Assembly: GCF_019925205.1 (NCBI RefSeq)
Contig: NC_083560.1
Span: 24,137,145-24,201,144 of the forward strand
Source: Metopolophium dirhodum
Taxonomy: Eukaryota > Arthropoda > Insecta > Hemiptera > Aphididae
Direction: 5' to 3'
DNA: 64,000 bases
In this document: piece after piece, positions 24,053-34,292 of the stretch
Layout of the letters: each line of letters begins with the position of its first letter
Numbering within the stretch: position 1 is the stretch's first letter
Position numbers and translations under genes: made by a program
Notes under the pieces: model-generated
Databases searched by the model: none
What the model saw: only the letters and a program-made list of their open reading frames with translations
What the model was told of the DNA's origin: nothing

Positions 24053-26907
24053 ATGTCTTCAAGGTGAGTGTCAACTAATATTCACGTGCGTGCACGGCCG
24101 TCCACCTCCCGTTCACTCGGTTTTTACCCGTGAGTTTCATCGTTTGCGCTCGCGGTTCACATATCGTCGAAATAGACCGCGCGAGAGCTAGGCGGAAATT
24201 GACCCGTGTATATTTTCTCAAAATCGAATCAAAAAATTATATACGATACCCATACACCATCGTTCAAAATGGCGTCGTCACCGCCGCCTCCCAACCCTCT
24301 GCCACAGATGCAACCGACGCCGCCGCCATCGTTCAAATATTTTATGCTGGCTACAGAATAACGTTTGATATATATCGAAAACCATTTGGAATATACGGTG
24401 GATAAACGATATTCCGATCGCAAATCTCAACTGTTTATGATCCAATGTTTGTATTTTAAACTTGCGTAGTTGTGCTCAGCCAGAAGCACAATATTGAGCT
24501 TTTCGGAATACGCGTACCAATGTTATCACGGCCAAACTATTCGCGCACGCGTCCACGTCTGCTAACAAATAAAAAATAATTAATACATTAGGTACCCATA
24601 TTGTTGTGTGCAGACACCGGACGGTCGGCGATCCAAGAGACGATTGTTGGGTATATTTCTAGGTTACGGGAAACCTTTTTTTTGCATTTTTTTTTTTTTT
24701 TGAAATATATGAAGTTAAGTACGCTGCAAATGATGGTGAAGTCAGAATTTGGTGCTTGGGTATAGTTTCAAAAAAGCATATAATACGTAAAATAACTTAT
24801 AAATGTAACGTCGCCAAACGGGCCGTCGTGGCCCAGTACTCAATACTCAGTGGTGGATTGGCCCACCGGGAATTCCCGATGGATTGCTCCCTATTCAATA
24901 ATCTGTTTTTAACTATTTTTCTTTAAGTGTTTTATCACTTAAATACAATTTTTGATAACGAAATAGAAAATAAAAAAACACCTTTCTTGTGCTTATTTAG
25001 TGGTTGGATGCAACTTATATGGGTACGTAGGGAGGTGCTTACTATATTTTTGGATGGAAATATATAGTATGCACTGTACTGTGTATACTGTAATCTAAAT
25101 ACCCCAGAATAGATATAATATATACCTCACAAAATATATTAAGCAATTAAAATATTGTTTTTAGTAATTTGTTAATAAATAATAATATTAAATAATTTTT
25201 TTATGTGATTATCATATCATTACCTAGTTAATGCGTTTTTGATGTTCAGAGTGTGATATCAATACTCAATTTTGAATAGTGAATAAAAACAAATTCAAAA
25301 TATTACTACATAGGCCCCAAATTTCAAATTGTTGGAAGTAACAAGAATTTGAATAAGTCTTATATTATGTAAGACTACCCTAGTACTCTACCATTAACAT
25401 TTAAGCACACTTATAAAAATATTACCTATGCGTTGAGTAAAACCTAAATTAAATTTAAATTGAAACAGTTAAATATTATAGACCAATCCTAAAACTGCGG
25501 TTGGTATTGAATATTCATTAGGTATATACTATTAAATGATACAATAAAATGCATAATAATAAACTATTGTTTTTCCAAAAAACCAATTAACAAAGCTTAC
25601 TATGATAAATCATGCGAATAGGTATATTTATTTGTATGATTCTTCTGAAACGGTTTTTTCAACTTCTTGTAATCAATTACAGTGAATGCTAATACAATTT
25701 GTGTGCTTATTAATAGTGTCAGTGTTGTATAAAAATACTTTTAAAAAGTATTTGAGTAGTATGTTTTAATATACTATTAAAAAATATTATTTAAAATATT
25801 ATCAAAAAAAAATGTTTTCTTTTGTATTTATGTCTTAGGCATTAAATAAGATTTATTTTTATCAATTAGTACCTACATTTTACTAACCAACACATGGATT
25901 TTTTTTCATCAATCTTCCGCATTTTAAATATTAGTTTATTATAACTCCAGTAACATTTTTAATTGCAAATATCAGTAAAGCTTTGCTTGAAGTTTCTGAC
26001 AGTTAAATTTAAATTAAATATTAACAAAATAATAGTTAAAAAAAATTATTCATTATAGCACTATATTATGGAAATGCGTTTACGTTAGGGATATTGATGT
26101 ACTATATTATTTATTAATATTACCAATGTATAATATATTTTATAAACCAATTATTAGTATGTAGGTAGTAGATGAATACATTTCAAAACATTGTTTGTTC
26201 GATTCAATGACAAATCAGTAACTATAAAAAATGTTCCTAACCATCAAGAAGTTAAAAGGCGAACTATTTACAATATTTTTCCACACCAAAATATTTCCCA
26301 AATCTGCCCCTGAGTATAGGTACTTAATCGTTTTGTTTTTTCTATCAAAATGCACTTAAAAGGACACTACTCAGACATGTTTGCTATCTCCGTCTTATAA
26401 GTGAGTCAATTTTACATTTAGCAGATCAAGTTTAGCTCTGTTAGTTTTAAAAATTGATCTCTTATACAATTTAAAGGCAAGATTGGCAAATCCTAGCCTT
26501 TTTTTTTATTTAAAATATTATCAAAAAAAATGTTTTTTTTGTATTTATGATTTAGGTATTAAATACTATTTATTTTTATCAATTAGTACCTACATTTTAC
26601 TAATCAACACATGGATTTTTTTTCAGTTCCGTTAGTTTATATTATCATATTAATGTATTTTTGTTCCAGAAAGAGAGGAAGTGTTGCAAACATAGAACCT
26701 AGTGGTACTGCTGTAGAAGAGGATCAAGAAGAGGAATATTCTGTGGAAAGAATTTTAAATAAACGTATAAGGAATAATAAGATAGAATACTTACTTAAGT
26801 GGAAAGGCTACGATGACAAAAGTAATACTTGGGAACCCAAGGAAAATATTAATTGCAAAAATTTAATAAACAAGTTTGAAAAAAAAACTAAGACAAGAAG
26901 CAAATGA
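24053..26907 (+). CDS. HP1 copy 2 as it reads: chromodomain-only product
   Basis: Exon 1 is 24,053-24,063 (ATGTCTTCAAG, donor GTGAGT). Exon 2 starts at 26,670 after TTGTTCCAG and reads in frame to a TGA at 26,905-26,907, giving about 82 residues. It holds a full chromodomain (EEYSVERILNKR...YLLKWKGY...NTWEP) with the aromatic cage residues kept. The frame then runs through an A9 tract (26,879-26,887) and ends in a basic tail, KKTKTRSK. Without a chromoshadow domain it could read H3K9 methylation but not dimerise in the HP1 manner. The shadow domain is still encoded just downstream in another frame (26,876-27,115). It is either a recently frameshifted pseudogene, a truncated functional protein, or a homopolymer sequencing error. 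Confidence 0.65.
25800..25912 (+). repeat. Intronic direct repeat in HP1 gene 2, copy a
   Basis: Shares ATCAATTAGTACCTACATTT and CAACACATGGATTTTTTTTCA with 26,515-26,627. The two copies are about 720 bp apart. No equivalent pair is seen in HP1 gene 1. Confidence 0.75.
26515..26627 (+). repeat. Intronic direct repeat in HP1 gene 2, copy b
   Basis: Second copy of the 25,800-25,912 repeat. It ends in GGATTTTTTTTCAG, a good polypyrimidine-AG acceptor about 43 nt before the conserved exon 2 acceptor. In copy a the same place reads TTTTTTTTCATC and lacks the AG. Confidence 0.75.
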
Positions 26908-27115
26908 AAGAAAAAAGAAGAAAAAAATACCTAAAATGAAAATTCCGGAAAAAATTATGGGTGCAACTATTTCAAATGACACATTGGTATTTTTGATGAA
27001 GTGGAGAAAAATGAAAAAATATGAATCAATCCCAGCTAAAAAGGCTCATTTAAAGTGGCCACAAATCGTTATCAAGTTTTATGAAGAACATATTTCATGG
27101 AGTTCCCATTCTTGA
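26876..27115 (+). pseudogene. Out-of-frame chromoshadow domain of HP1 copy 2
   Basis: This frame begins inside exon 2 and has no ATG upstream of the shift. It encodes a basic linker and then the chromoshadow domain: KMKIPEKIMGATISNDTLVF, LMKW, KWPQIVIKFYEEHISWSSHS. The domain is complete and, unlike copy 1, keeps the C-terminal Trp that binds PxVxL peptides. It is joined in sequence to the chromodomain frame but displaced by one base around the A9 run at 26,879-26,887. The only cap-proximal start would be far upstream, so it is silent unless the ribosome or polymerase slips. Confidence 0.75.
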
Positions 27116-27680
27116 AATATAAATAGTGTGTAACTATTATAATATGAAGAAAGATTACATGCTTTCAACAAATAACATTTATTTTATTTCAAAGCCTATG
27201 GTTAATGTTTTGTGGCGGTTATGCCTTACTAATAAAATATCAGTTTATCTATTATGAAATACTTAGATGTTAATTACTAAATATAATTTCATAAAATGGC
27301 ATTTTTTTCCAATGAAGATTGATAAAATTTAATGATATAATATATTATTATTATCTGTTCATGTTAATAATTAATTTATTAATTTTGAAATTTTTCATTA
27401 TTTTTTGTTTAAATTAAAATTTAATAGTGAATCATTTAATCTTAAACGCAAAAATTATATGTTAATTTATGTTTATTTTTTTGTTCATATATTGGGCTTA
27501 AACATTTTTAATTTGTTTTATTTTAAACATTTAAGTATTTTAATTTTAAAGCAAGCTATGAGTATTTTAAAATTGTAAATTGATCGTACATTTTAAAGTA
27601 CTCATTACTCACTTAAAAATTAAAATATAATAAAAAGCTCATGGTCATGATGTTGTCTAGATAATAATCTTACCTTTAGA

Positions 27681-27701
27681 TAGGTTAGGTTAGGTTAGGT
27701 T
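27681..27701 (+). repeat. Short interstitial TTAGG-type telomeric repeat
   Basis: About four tandem TAGGT units (TAGGTTAGGTTAGGTTAGG) lie in the 3' flank of HP1 copy 2. TTAGG is the ancestral insect telomere unit. The corresponding flank of copy 1 lacks it. Confidence 0.7.
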
Positions 27702-27970
27702 GTAGGTATACCAAGTCAACCATATGTGTGGTAAAGCTACTCCTCCGTACACAAATCGGCTACTGAGCTTCCTTCTTAACTTGAATGGAGTATAAGTAAA
27801 TTCATGATACAAACATGGTTTGTTTTATTGTCTTATAGAACGTTAAAAATTGGATATGGGGGCAAGGGTCACATAAGTATACGATTCGCCACTCAAAATA
27901 TTGAATAGGAAAATTATATACGAATAACTCAAATTAAATAATAAAGGATAAAATGTTGTCAATATCTGTT

Positions 27971-29253
27971 TTCGAGTATAATGTTTTAATTGAGTTAATA
28001 TTTTTTTAATTAATAGTTGGTATTTCTGTTGAATGTTTATGAATCCTAACATTTTAAATTATTTTTTAACTTAAGTATTAATATTATGTAATATCCTACA
28101 ATTATCAATTTTATAATAATTGTAAGTAATACAATTATCTAGAGGAGAAAAAGTAACAATTATTTACTATAATTATTTATATTTGATATAATAAGTATTG
28201 TAGATAAACTATCAGATGATAATTAGTTCATAAGTTTGTTTCTATTCCACTACTATATTATTAGTGTATAGGTGTGAAAAGTTTATCACTTTCCTCGACT
28301 AGTTGCAAATAATGTGTATATAATATAATCTTTTTTGTGTGAGTCGATGCACGTTATTATCTTACAATTTTTAGTCTACAATATCTATCCAACTTAATAT
28401 ATACTATATTTGTAAGTATGGTTACCATCTTAAATGTTACTTACTTGTATGTTGTTATATTGGTATTCAAAATATTTTAATTGTTTGGTAATTTACTTTA
28501 TACCTTATTTAGTTTGTTAAAATATATATTAAAATATTATGATTGGATAAAATGGTATCATTATGAACGATATAGGAGGACATTATAGGCAGTAATGAAA
28601 ATAACAAGTGTTTTTTAGTTTATAAAGATTAAGACGAATATACCAATATAAGTTAAAACCTGGTGTTTAAATTAACGCAATATAGTAAGATGTTTAGTAT
28701 ATAAATTAATTAATTTAACTTTTAAATAATAAAAAAGTAGAGATTAATATATGGAGTTGTGTTAAAATTATTTTACGAGGACGTAGGACATTGAGCTTTG
28801 TCTTCATTGAATACAGCCTCCGTATCATACTGCTTCAAAACATTGTGCTGTCGTGATATAATTGATTCGAGAATGAGTCCGTCCGAATAATCCAAGTGAT
28901 CCGAAGAGTGTCCGTAGAGTATATGAAAATGAAACGTGTGAATTCCCAGAGGAAAATTAGTATTCCGAGCGCCAGTCTTCTTCGTATAAAACCTTGGAGC
29001 TTTTTTTTTGAATTGTAGGAGGGGTTATTTTTATACCTACCAAGTTTTTGTTTCTGGTTCTTGACATTGTGGTTGGTGATGATGTAATATTTGTTATTAC
29101 TGTGGTTGATTTTGAATGTGCTGCTTTTCTGGTTGAATCCGTGATGTTGATTGTTAGTAAAGCGGTTTTCAGATCCGCTTCACTATGTATAGAATCCGTG
29201 GTGTTGGTTGTTGATGTTTGTGGATTGTGTTAGTCGACTTGCTGCTGTGATTT
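27971..29253. other. Non-coding interval
   Basis: No gene was recognised. Frames near 29,048-29,233 are Val-rich and arise from GTT/GTG-rich low-complexity sequence (repeated GTGGTTGATT / GTTGGTTGTT motifs). Nothing else is supported. Confidence 0.5.
29250..29253 (+). repeat. Target-site duplication (left) of solo LTR
   Basis: ATTT directly before TGTTACG, repeated as ATTT directly after the terminal AACA (29,792-29,795). Four-base duplications occur with Gypsy-type LTR elements, but a match of four bases in AT-rich DNA is weak on its own. Confidence 0.55.
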
Positions 29254-29791
29254 TGTTACGTACCCACGTATTAAGTAGGCATATATTAACTATGTACAGC
29301 GCGCCGCACGTTTCTAATAATATTTGACACTATAACTAATAAGGCAATTAGTATAGTATAACATGCGGAGGTCGTTGCAAAAGCGTAGAGAAAATAATTA
29401 AACTATAGAAGGTGCCGTCACTTACGTATCTTTCCTGGAAAGCCAATGCACATACGCAGGATACGAGTCGACCAGCATACCAAATACGAGACCCGAACTC
29501 TGTCTCATGACCGAGCTTAGCCACTACTACAACCACCCACTCCAAAGGACATAATCATATATATAGAAGCCCAGGACAAGAGCTCTTCAGACGGTTAGGG
29601 ACATTCAGAGTCAGGTCGTAACACCACTCACAGTTTATATTCTATCTTAAAGAGTCGTAACACCACTATTTTACACCATATATTATAACACTGTAATTTT
29701 GTACTACGTTAATAAACATTCATCATACCTAGTACATCACGTTTTTCATTTCTGCGTTGATGTATATATCGACGTCGGTTGGGACGTAACA
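29254..29791 (+). mobile_element. Solo LTR, probably Gypsy-like
   Basis: A 538-bp block starts TGTTACGTACC and ends GGGACGTAACA. The termini therefore form the inverted repeat TGTTACGT/ACGTAACA, with the TG...CA ends typical of LTRs. Inside are a TATA box (CATATATATAGAAG, about 29,556-29,568), a GC-richer likely leader starting near GAGCTCTTCAGACGG, and an AATAAA at about 29,711. ATTT flanks both ends. No gag or pol is adjacent, so recombination between two LTRs of a former element is the likely origin. The family is inferred only from the 4-bp duplication. Confidence 0.8.
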
Positions 29792-29795
29792 ATTT
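29792..29795 (+). repeat. Target-site duplication (right) of solo LTR
   Basis: ATTT, matching 29,250-29,253. Confidence 0.55.
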
Positions 29796-31320
29796 CATAT
29801 GTTTCGATTTCATTGAATTGTTATCTCCTAATTGATTGGTATGTCGTCTTATTGGATAGTTTTAGGAACTTTGAATACTTGACCATTGGCCTGGCTGAGA
29901 TGTCACCGTGATTGGATTTTCAGTTTGAAAGCTGGTGTCCAATAATCTTTTTATTTGTGTAATTGATTTTAATAATAGTAGTTGAAGTTATGATTATTTT
30001 ATTCATAGGTACCTACTTTAATGTTATATTTTCTTTAGAATTAAGTATATACATATTATGTTTAATTGTTCTAGTAGTATTTTCACAAATAATTTAAGTT
30101 AAATATTTATGATGAATTCCCTTTGTATTATTGTAGGTAAAATTATTGGTAATTTATTATGATTCAATTAATTTTATTAAGATTATTAATAATATAAATT
30201 TCTCATTTTTTGTTTTATGTTATTTTTTTGTTTTCATTTTTTGTATTTTGTATTATTTTGTATACTATATTATATTTAAATTGTATTTATGTAATACGAT
30301 TATTAAGTACTTATAATAATATATCTCTTTTATAATTTACCTTAATATTTATTTTGATCTAATAATGGCTTTTTATTAGTATATAATAAACTATTCTTAT
30401 TTGTAATAGATATTTTGTTGTATATAAGACATTTGAATTGCATTAATTTCTATTCTTAGTTTACATAAAAGTATAATTTTTAATTTCATCTAATAATTTG
30501 GAAGTTTTTTTATTTCATGCCTCGCTATAATATTTTATTTTTCAATATAATTCATTCAATATAATTATTAGTTTTTCTATCGAATATTTCACATAATATG
30601 AAAATATTTGATGTATTTTGAATATTATTGGATATGTGCTGGCAGCTAGTAGAATTTTTAAGGTATGAATTTTTATTTGTTGAAAATTATTACAATTGAG
30701 TATAATGTGGAAAAGTAAAGTAACCATTTAAATTGGTTGTTTTCTATTTGGCGTATTATGTTCTGACATATTGTTTCCTTGGTTTCTGGTGGTTTAAATT
30801 CAAATTTAAATTTATATTTAGGGTAAAGAATAGTTTTTATTTTAGTTGATAATATGTGCATACATTGATTTAATGAGTTTAATGGTTTAACCCATCGCTC
30901 TAGTTTTATATTATTGAAATTCGTTCTTAATGTTTCATAATTATATAATTTTAACTTGTTATATATAATACATATTTTAGTTTGTGATTCAATTTTATTT
31001 TCCATATAATATAATTCTTGATTACATTTTCTTTTGTTGTTCATTATTTTGATATAGATTTCGGAATGCATCATTTTATCAATAATTTTATTGGGTTTGG
31101 AATTGTTATTGATACATTTTTAACAATGAATTGATATGTTATTAAATATTCAATTACTGATTTTTAAATCTATATTTTGTAAATTGGAGTTTACTTAGTA
31201 TAAGATAAAATAAAAATATTAAGATAAGATATTAGACAAAATAAAAAGAATAATATAATGTATTATACGATACAAATAATAATAAAATTTAGTATTTACC
31301 AATAAACATAAATCAATCAC
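29796..31320. other. Interval with one unrecognised minus-strand frame
   Basis: Very AT-rich. A minus-strand frame at 30,673-31,074 (133 codons) contains LERWVKPLNSLNQCMHILSTK and is longer than most chance frames here, but I cannot match it to a family. It could be a relic of a retroelement accessory protein or chance. No promoter or splice signals support it. Confidence 0.35.
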
Positions 31321-31752
31321 AAGTGACAACAATTAATCCTACATTTTCCAGTATATCTGGACAAGCAAAGGATCCACCTTTAACATATTCTTTCAAATAT
31401 AGATCTCCTAAATCTATGGCAAAAGCGCTGGCTTGCCCTCTTATTGCCCAACACAGAGCTTCACCGACTCTTGATTTTTGTAAGCTTCACATTCACTTTA
31501 CAAACACTAGAAACTAATAAAAACAATAGTTTTAGTTGATAATATACTTTATTAATTAGCAATATATTTTAATCAAGTAAAATAGTTTTTTTCTTAAATT
31601 TACTCACCAACATTATGTAAGCGCCTGGCTGTAGCAGAATGTAAAATTGTTGACATTCTCAAATCTGATGTTATATCTAACTTTGACAACAACATTGATA
31701 GATGTCCTTTACCTACAGCTGAACAGTAATCTAAGTAAGCGACACCAGCTTG

Positions 31753-31755
31753 TCA
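31753..31755 (-). other. Nonsense codon TGA (Trp position) in NUP85 copy
   Basis: Reading from the 31,825 acceptor, the frame is ...CAT CAC ACA CTG TGA CAA GCT..., and the coding similarity continues in the same frame on both sides of the TGA. Confidence 0.75.
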
Positions 31756-31834
31756 CAGTGTGTGATGAGTCATGAGAAATGTTCCATAATCAAAGAGATA
31801 CTTTTCATTTGGATTTGTATTTTCTCTGTAAATG

Positions 31835-32388
31835 AAAAATATAATAATTAAATTACCAAACAAATATAATATAATACAAAACATTTTAATATAAACTAAA
31901 TTTAACCTACAATTATTATGGAATGCCATTTTTATGACATTAAATTGACTACAAAGTACAAACTATGTACTAAGTTAGTACTACTAACCACTGACGATAA
32001 ATGAATAACGAAAACAATTTAGGATACTACTATACGATTAATAACTGATAAGCACTTGTCTAAAAAATGATAAGAGTGGTAAGAAAATGATAAAATATAG
32101 TATTTTTTTCAAATTTTGTAAATTATTTTTCAATTAGAAATTCATAAAACTTTTTCTTTTCATAGCTAACATTAGACATTATAATAGAAGGTTCCCAACA
32201 AGTTATTTACCTCTTACGAAAAGAAAAATTTCACCAGCAATGTACGCTATATTTTAAAGCGATGTGATAATTAAGATTTATATTTTATTTTTATAAATTT
32301 TTATGTATAATTATGCATACAAGTATTCTATGTTGACACAAAGTCACCGCTCAGAATCGTTTTTCGTATTTAATGATTTATCATTTGA
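31835..32388. repeat. ~540-bp direct repeat, copy A
   Basis: Near-identical to 33,767-34,292: shared AAATATAATAATTAAATTAC, TGGAATGCCATTTTTATGAC, CTGATAAGCACTTGTCTAAA and the terminal ACCGCTCAGAATCGTTTTTCG. Copy A has about 36 extra bases after AAATTGACTA (around 31,950-31,985). The CGATTCTGAGCG motif at its end links it to the dispersed repeat near 2281. Confidence 0.88.
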
Positions 32389-33109
32389 AAATATATATAA
32401 GTTGAGCGACAAGAAATTGAAACCAAGTTGAACAGTGACTCCACAAATAATCTGAAAATTAATTTTTATGGATGTACCATTATAATAAACATATAAATAT
32501 ATACAAAACTGAACTATATACCTTCATAAAATCATTGAGTTTTAAATCTGATAAGAATATACCACATTCTAATTTGGATTTTGAACTTGATTGCCAGCCC
32601 TTGAATCTAGATGTATATTTTGGTATTGACAGGCCACCATACATCTAAAAATTAATATTTGATTATTAATATAGTTTTGATGGACTAAATTGTTGTGATA
32701 CCGTTGACTTCAGTGGCAGGTTGAATGGGGTCAATCCCCCTAACATTTATAGTTGTATCATGTAGGCATACAGTTAATAGTAAAGCCTGATTATTTATTT
32801 TATTAACTGCAGTATTTAATTTTGATGTTCGTTCAATAACATAATATACATTTTTGATGACAATAAATAATTTTTAAACAATAAGCTAAATTGATGGCAA
32901 AACTTAACGTTTTTATTTGTTCTATATGTTTTAGATGTATGATATCCCTTTCAGTTTTATCATCACCTGATGAGTTTTTATTGTTGGATGGTGCAGATAT
33001 TTTGGTTTTTACGTACGATATTATTAAACATAGAAGTAACTAGTAAGTGCAACATTAAAGGATGTACCATTTTTCACCAATTTACAGTGATCAGCCAGCA
33101 AAGACCTCC

Positions 33110-33759
33110 CTCACATTGACATGTAAACATTTTTAATTTCAACGAAATACGAATCAATGGTCTGGTATCTGTGCCAAAACCAGGCTTGCTTCCAAGCAAA
33201 CATTTGGCAAAGTATACACTTTTGTCTCTTACGGATTTTACTGTAAAACAATAATATAATAGTTTATATAAAAACAGTTTAAACTAGAAAATTTCAAGTT
33301 CTTACCAACTGCTCTAGACTCATTCACAATATCTCCAATGAATTCACTTTTGATAACATCTTCAAAATCTCTTCCAGCTAGACGATGATATTCTAAAAAT
33401 AATTGTTGTAATTGACAGAAAGTATAGCTACACAAGATCATGTTAAATATGGAGTTGTCAATTCCAAACTATAGTTTACTCATCAAGTTAAAATAATTTA
33501 AAAATATAGTTGGTTCACATTTTTTTAAACAATGAATGACATAATTTACCACCTTGTATTAAGTTTTGTGCAGATGCAACGTCAACAAATGTATTTTCAT
33601 TGCATTGCCCCTATACAAAAAACAGTAAAATTATATTAAGATCAAGAAACAGTAGGTACTAAAGAAAAAACAAACCTGATAAAGTGACACTAATAATTTG
33701 CAGAAACTTCCCGATGTTTCTCCCATGAGCACTTTTTCTAAATCATTTCTTAATAGAAA
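33110..33759 (-). pseudogene. Annexin partial copy, broken
   Basis: Minus-strand exons: 33,676-33,759 (LRNDLEKVLMGETSGSFCKL, the end of an annexin repeat); 33,553-33,610 (FVDVASAQNLIQ); 33,306-33,427 (QLQQLFLEYHRLAGRDFEDV, IKSEFIGDI); and about 33,110-33,240 (SVRDKSVYFAKCLL, KPGFGTDTRPLIRI). These match successive annexin repeats, including the GxGTD calcium-binding loop. Annexins bind acidic phospholipids in a Ca2+-dependent way. The exon encoding the expected second GxGTD loop between VASAQ and QLQQL is absent. After PLIRI the frame changes (a neighbouring frame has HVNVREVFAG), and stops follow. The N-terminal repeats are missing. It is an intron-bearing, decayed fragment. Confidence 0.72.
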
Positions 33760-33766
33760 CTACAAA

Positions 33767-34292
33767 AAAATATAATAATTAAATTACTAAGCAAATATAT
33801 TATAATACAAAACATTTTAATATAAACTAAATTTAACCTACAATTATTATGGAATGCCATTTTTATGACATTAAATTGACTAACCACTGACGATAAATGA
33901 ATAACGAAAACAATTTAGAATACTACTATACGATTAATAACTGATAAGCACTTGTCTAAAAAATGATAAGAGTGGTAAGAAAATGATAAAATATAGTATT
34001 TTTTTCAAATTTTGTAAATTATTATTCAATTAGAAATTCATAAAACTTTTTCTTTTCATATCTAACATTAGACATTATAATAGAAGGTTCCCAACAAGTT
34101 TTTTACCTCTTACGAAAAGAACAATTTCACCAGCAATGTACGCTATATTTTAAAGCGATGTGATAATTAAGATATATATTTTATTTTTTATAAATTCTTA
34201 TCTATAATTATGCATACAAGTATTCTATGTTGACACAAAGTCACCGCTCAGAATCGTTTTTCGTATTTAATGATTTATCATTTGAAAATATA
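33767..34292. repeat. ~540-bp direct repeat, copy B
   Basis: Second copy of 31,835-32,388, about 1.9 kb downstream in the same orientation. Both copies start within about 10 bases of a splice acceptor read on the minus strand: NUP85 at 31,825 for copy A and annexin at 33,759 for copy B. Confidence 0.88.

Larger units (their letters stand above)
24064..26669 (+). other. HP1 gene 2 intron
   Basis: GTGAGT...TTCCAG intron of 2606 nt. It contains the GC-rich tract 24,310-24,402 matching copy 1, blocks shared with the copy 1 intron (25,315-25,420), and a private ~115-bp direct duplication (25,800-25,912 and 26,515-26,627). Confidence 0.75.
23746..27970 (+). repeat. Segmental duplication, copy 2 (carries HP1 gene 2)
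   Basis: Direct, diverged copy of 14,240-17,930, longer mainly because of intron insertions. It begins near TTAGTTCGT and ends after ATGTTGTCAATATCTGT, the same endpoints as copy 1. The two copies lie 5.8 kb apart. Confidence 0.9.
31325..32644 (-). pseudogene. NUP85 (nuclear pore Y-complex) partial copy, broken
   Basis: Minus-strand exons in gene order: 32,522-32,644 (TSRFKGWQSSSKSK); about 32,400-32,451 (YLWSHCSTWFQFLVAQL, compare the SNWYHFLVTRLL region of NUP85); 31,608-31,825 (YLFDYGTFLMTHHTL, stop, QAGVAYLDYC); and about 31,325-31,480 (VGEALCWAIRGQASAF...YVKGGSF). NUP85 is a scaffold subunit of the NUP107-160 complex at the nuclear pore. The TGA at 31,753-31,755 stands where NUP85 has Trp in the HxSLWQ motif. 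The N-terminal half and an exon after the FLVAQL segment are missing, with a repeat lying there instead. Introns are kept, so this is a DNA-level copy. Assignment rests on motif recognition. Confidence 0.7.

Noticed and set aside
29048..29233. Val-rich 61-codon frame
   Set aside because: Comes from GTT/GTG-type low-complexity repeats.
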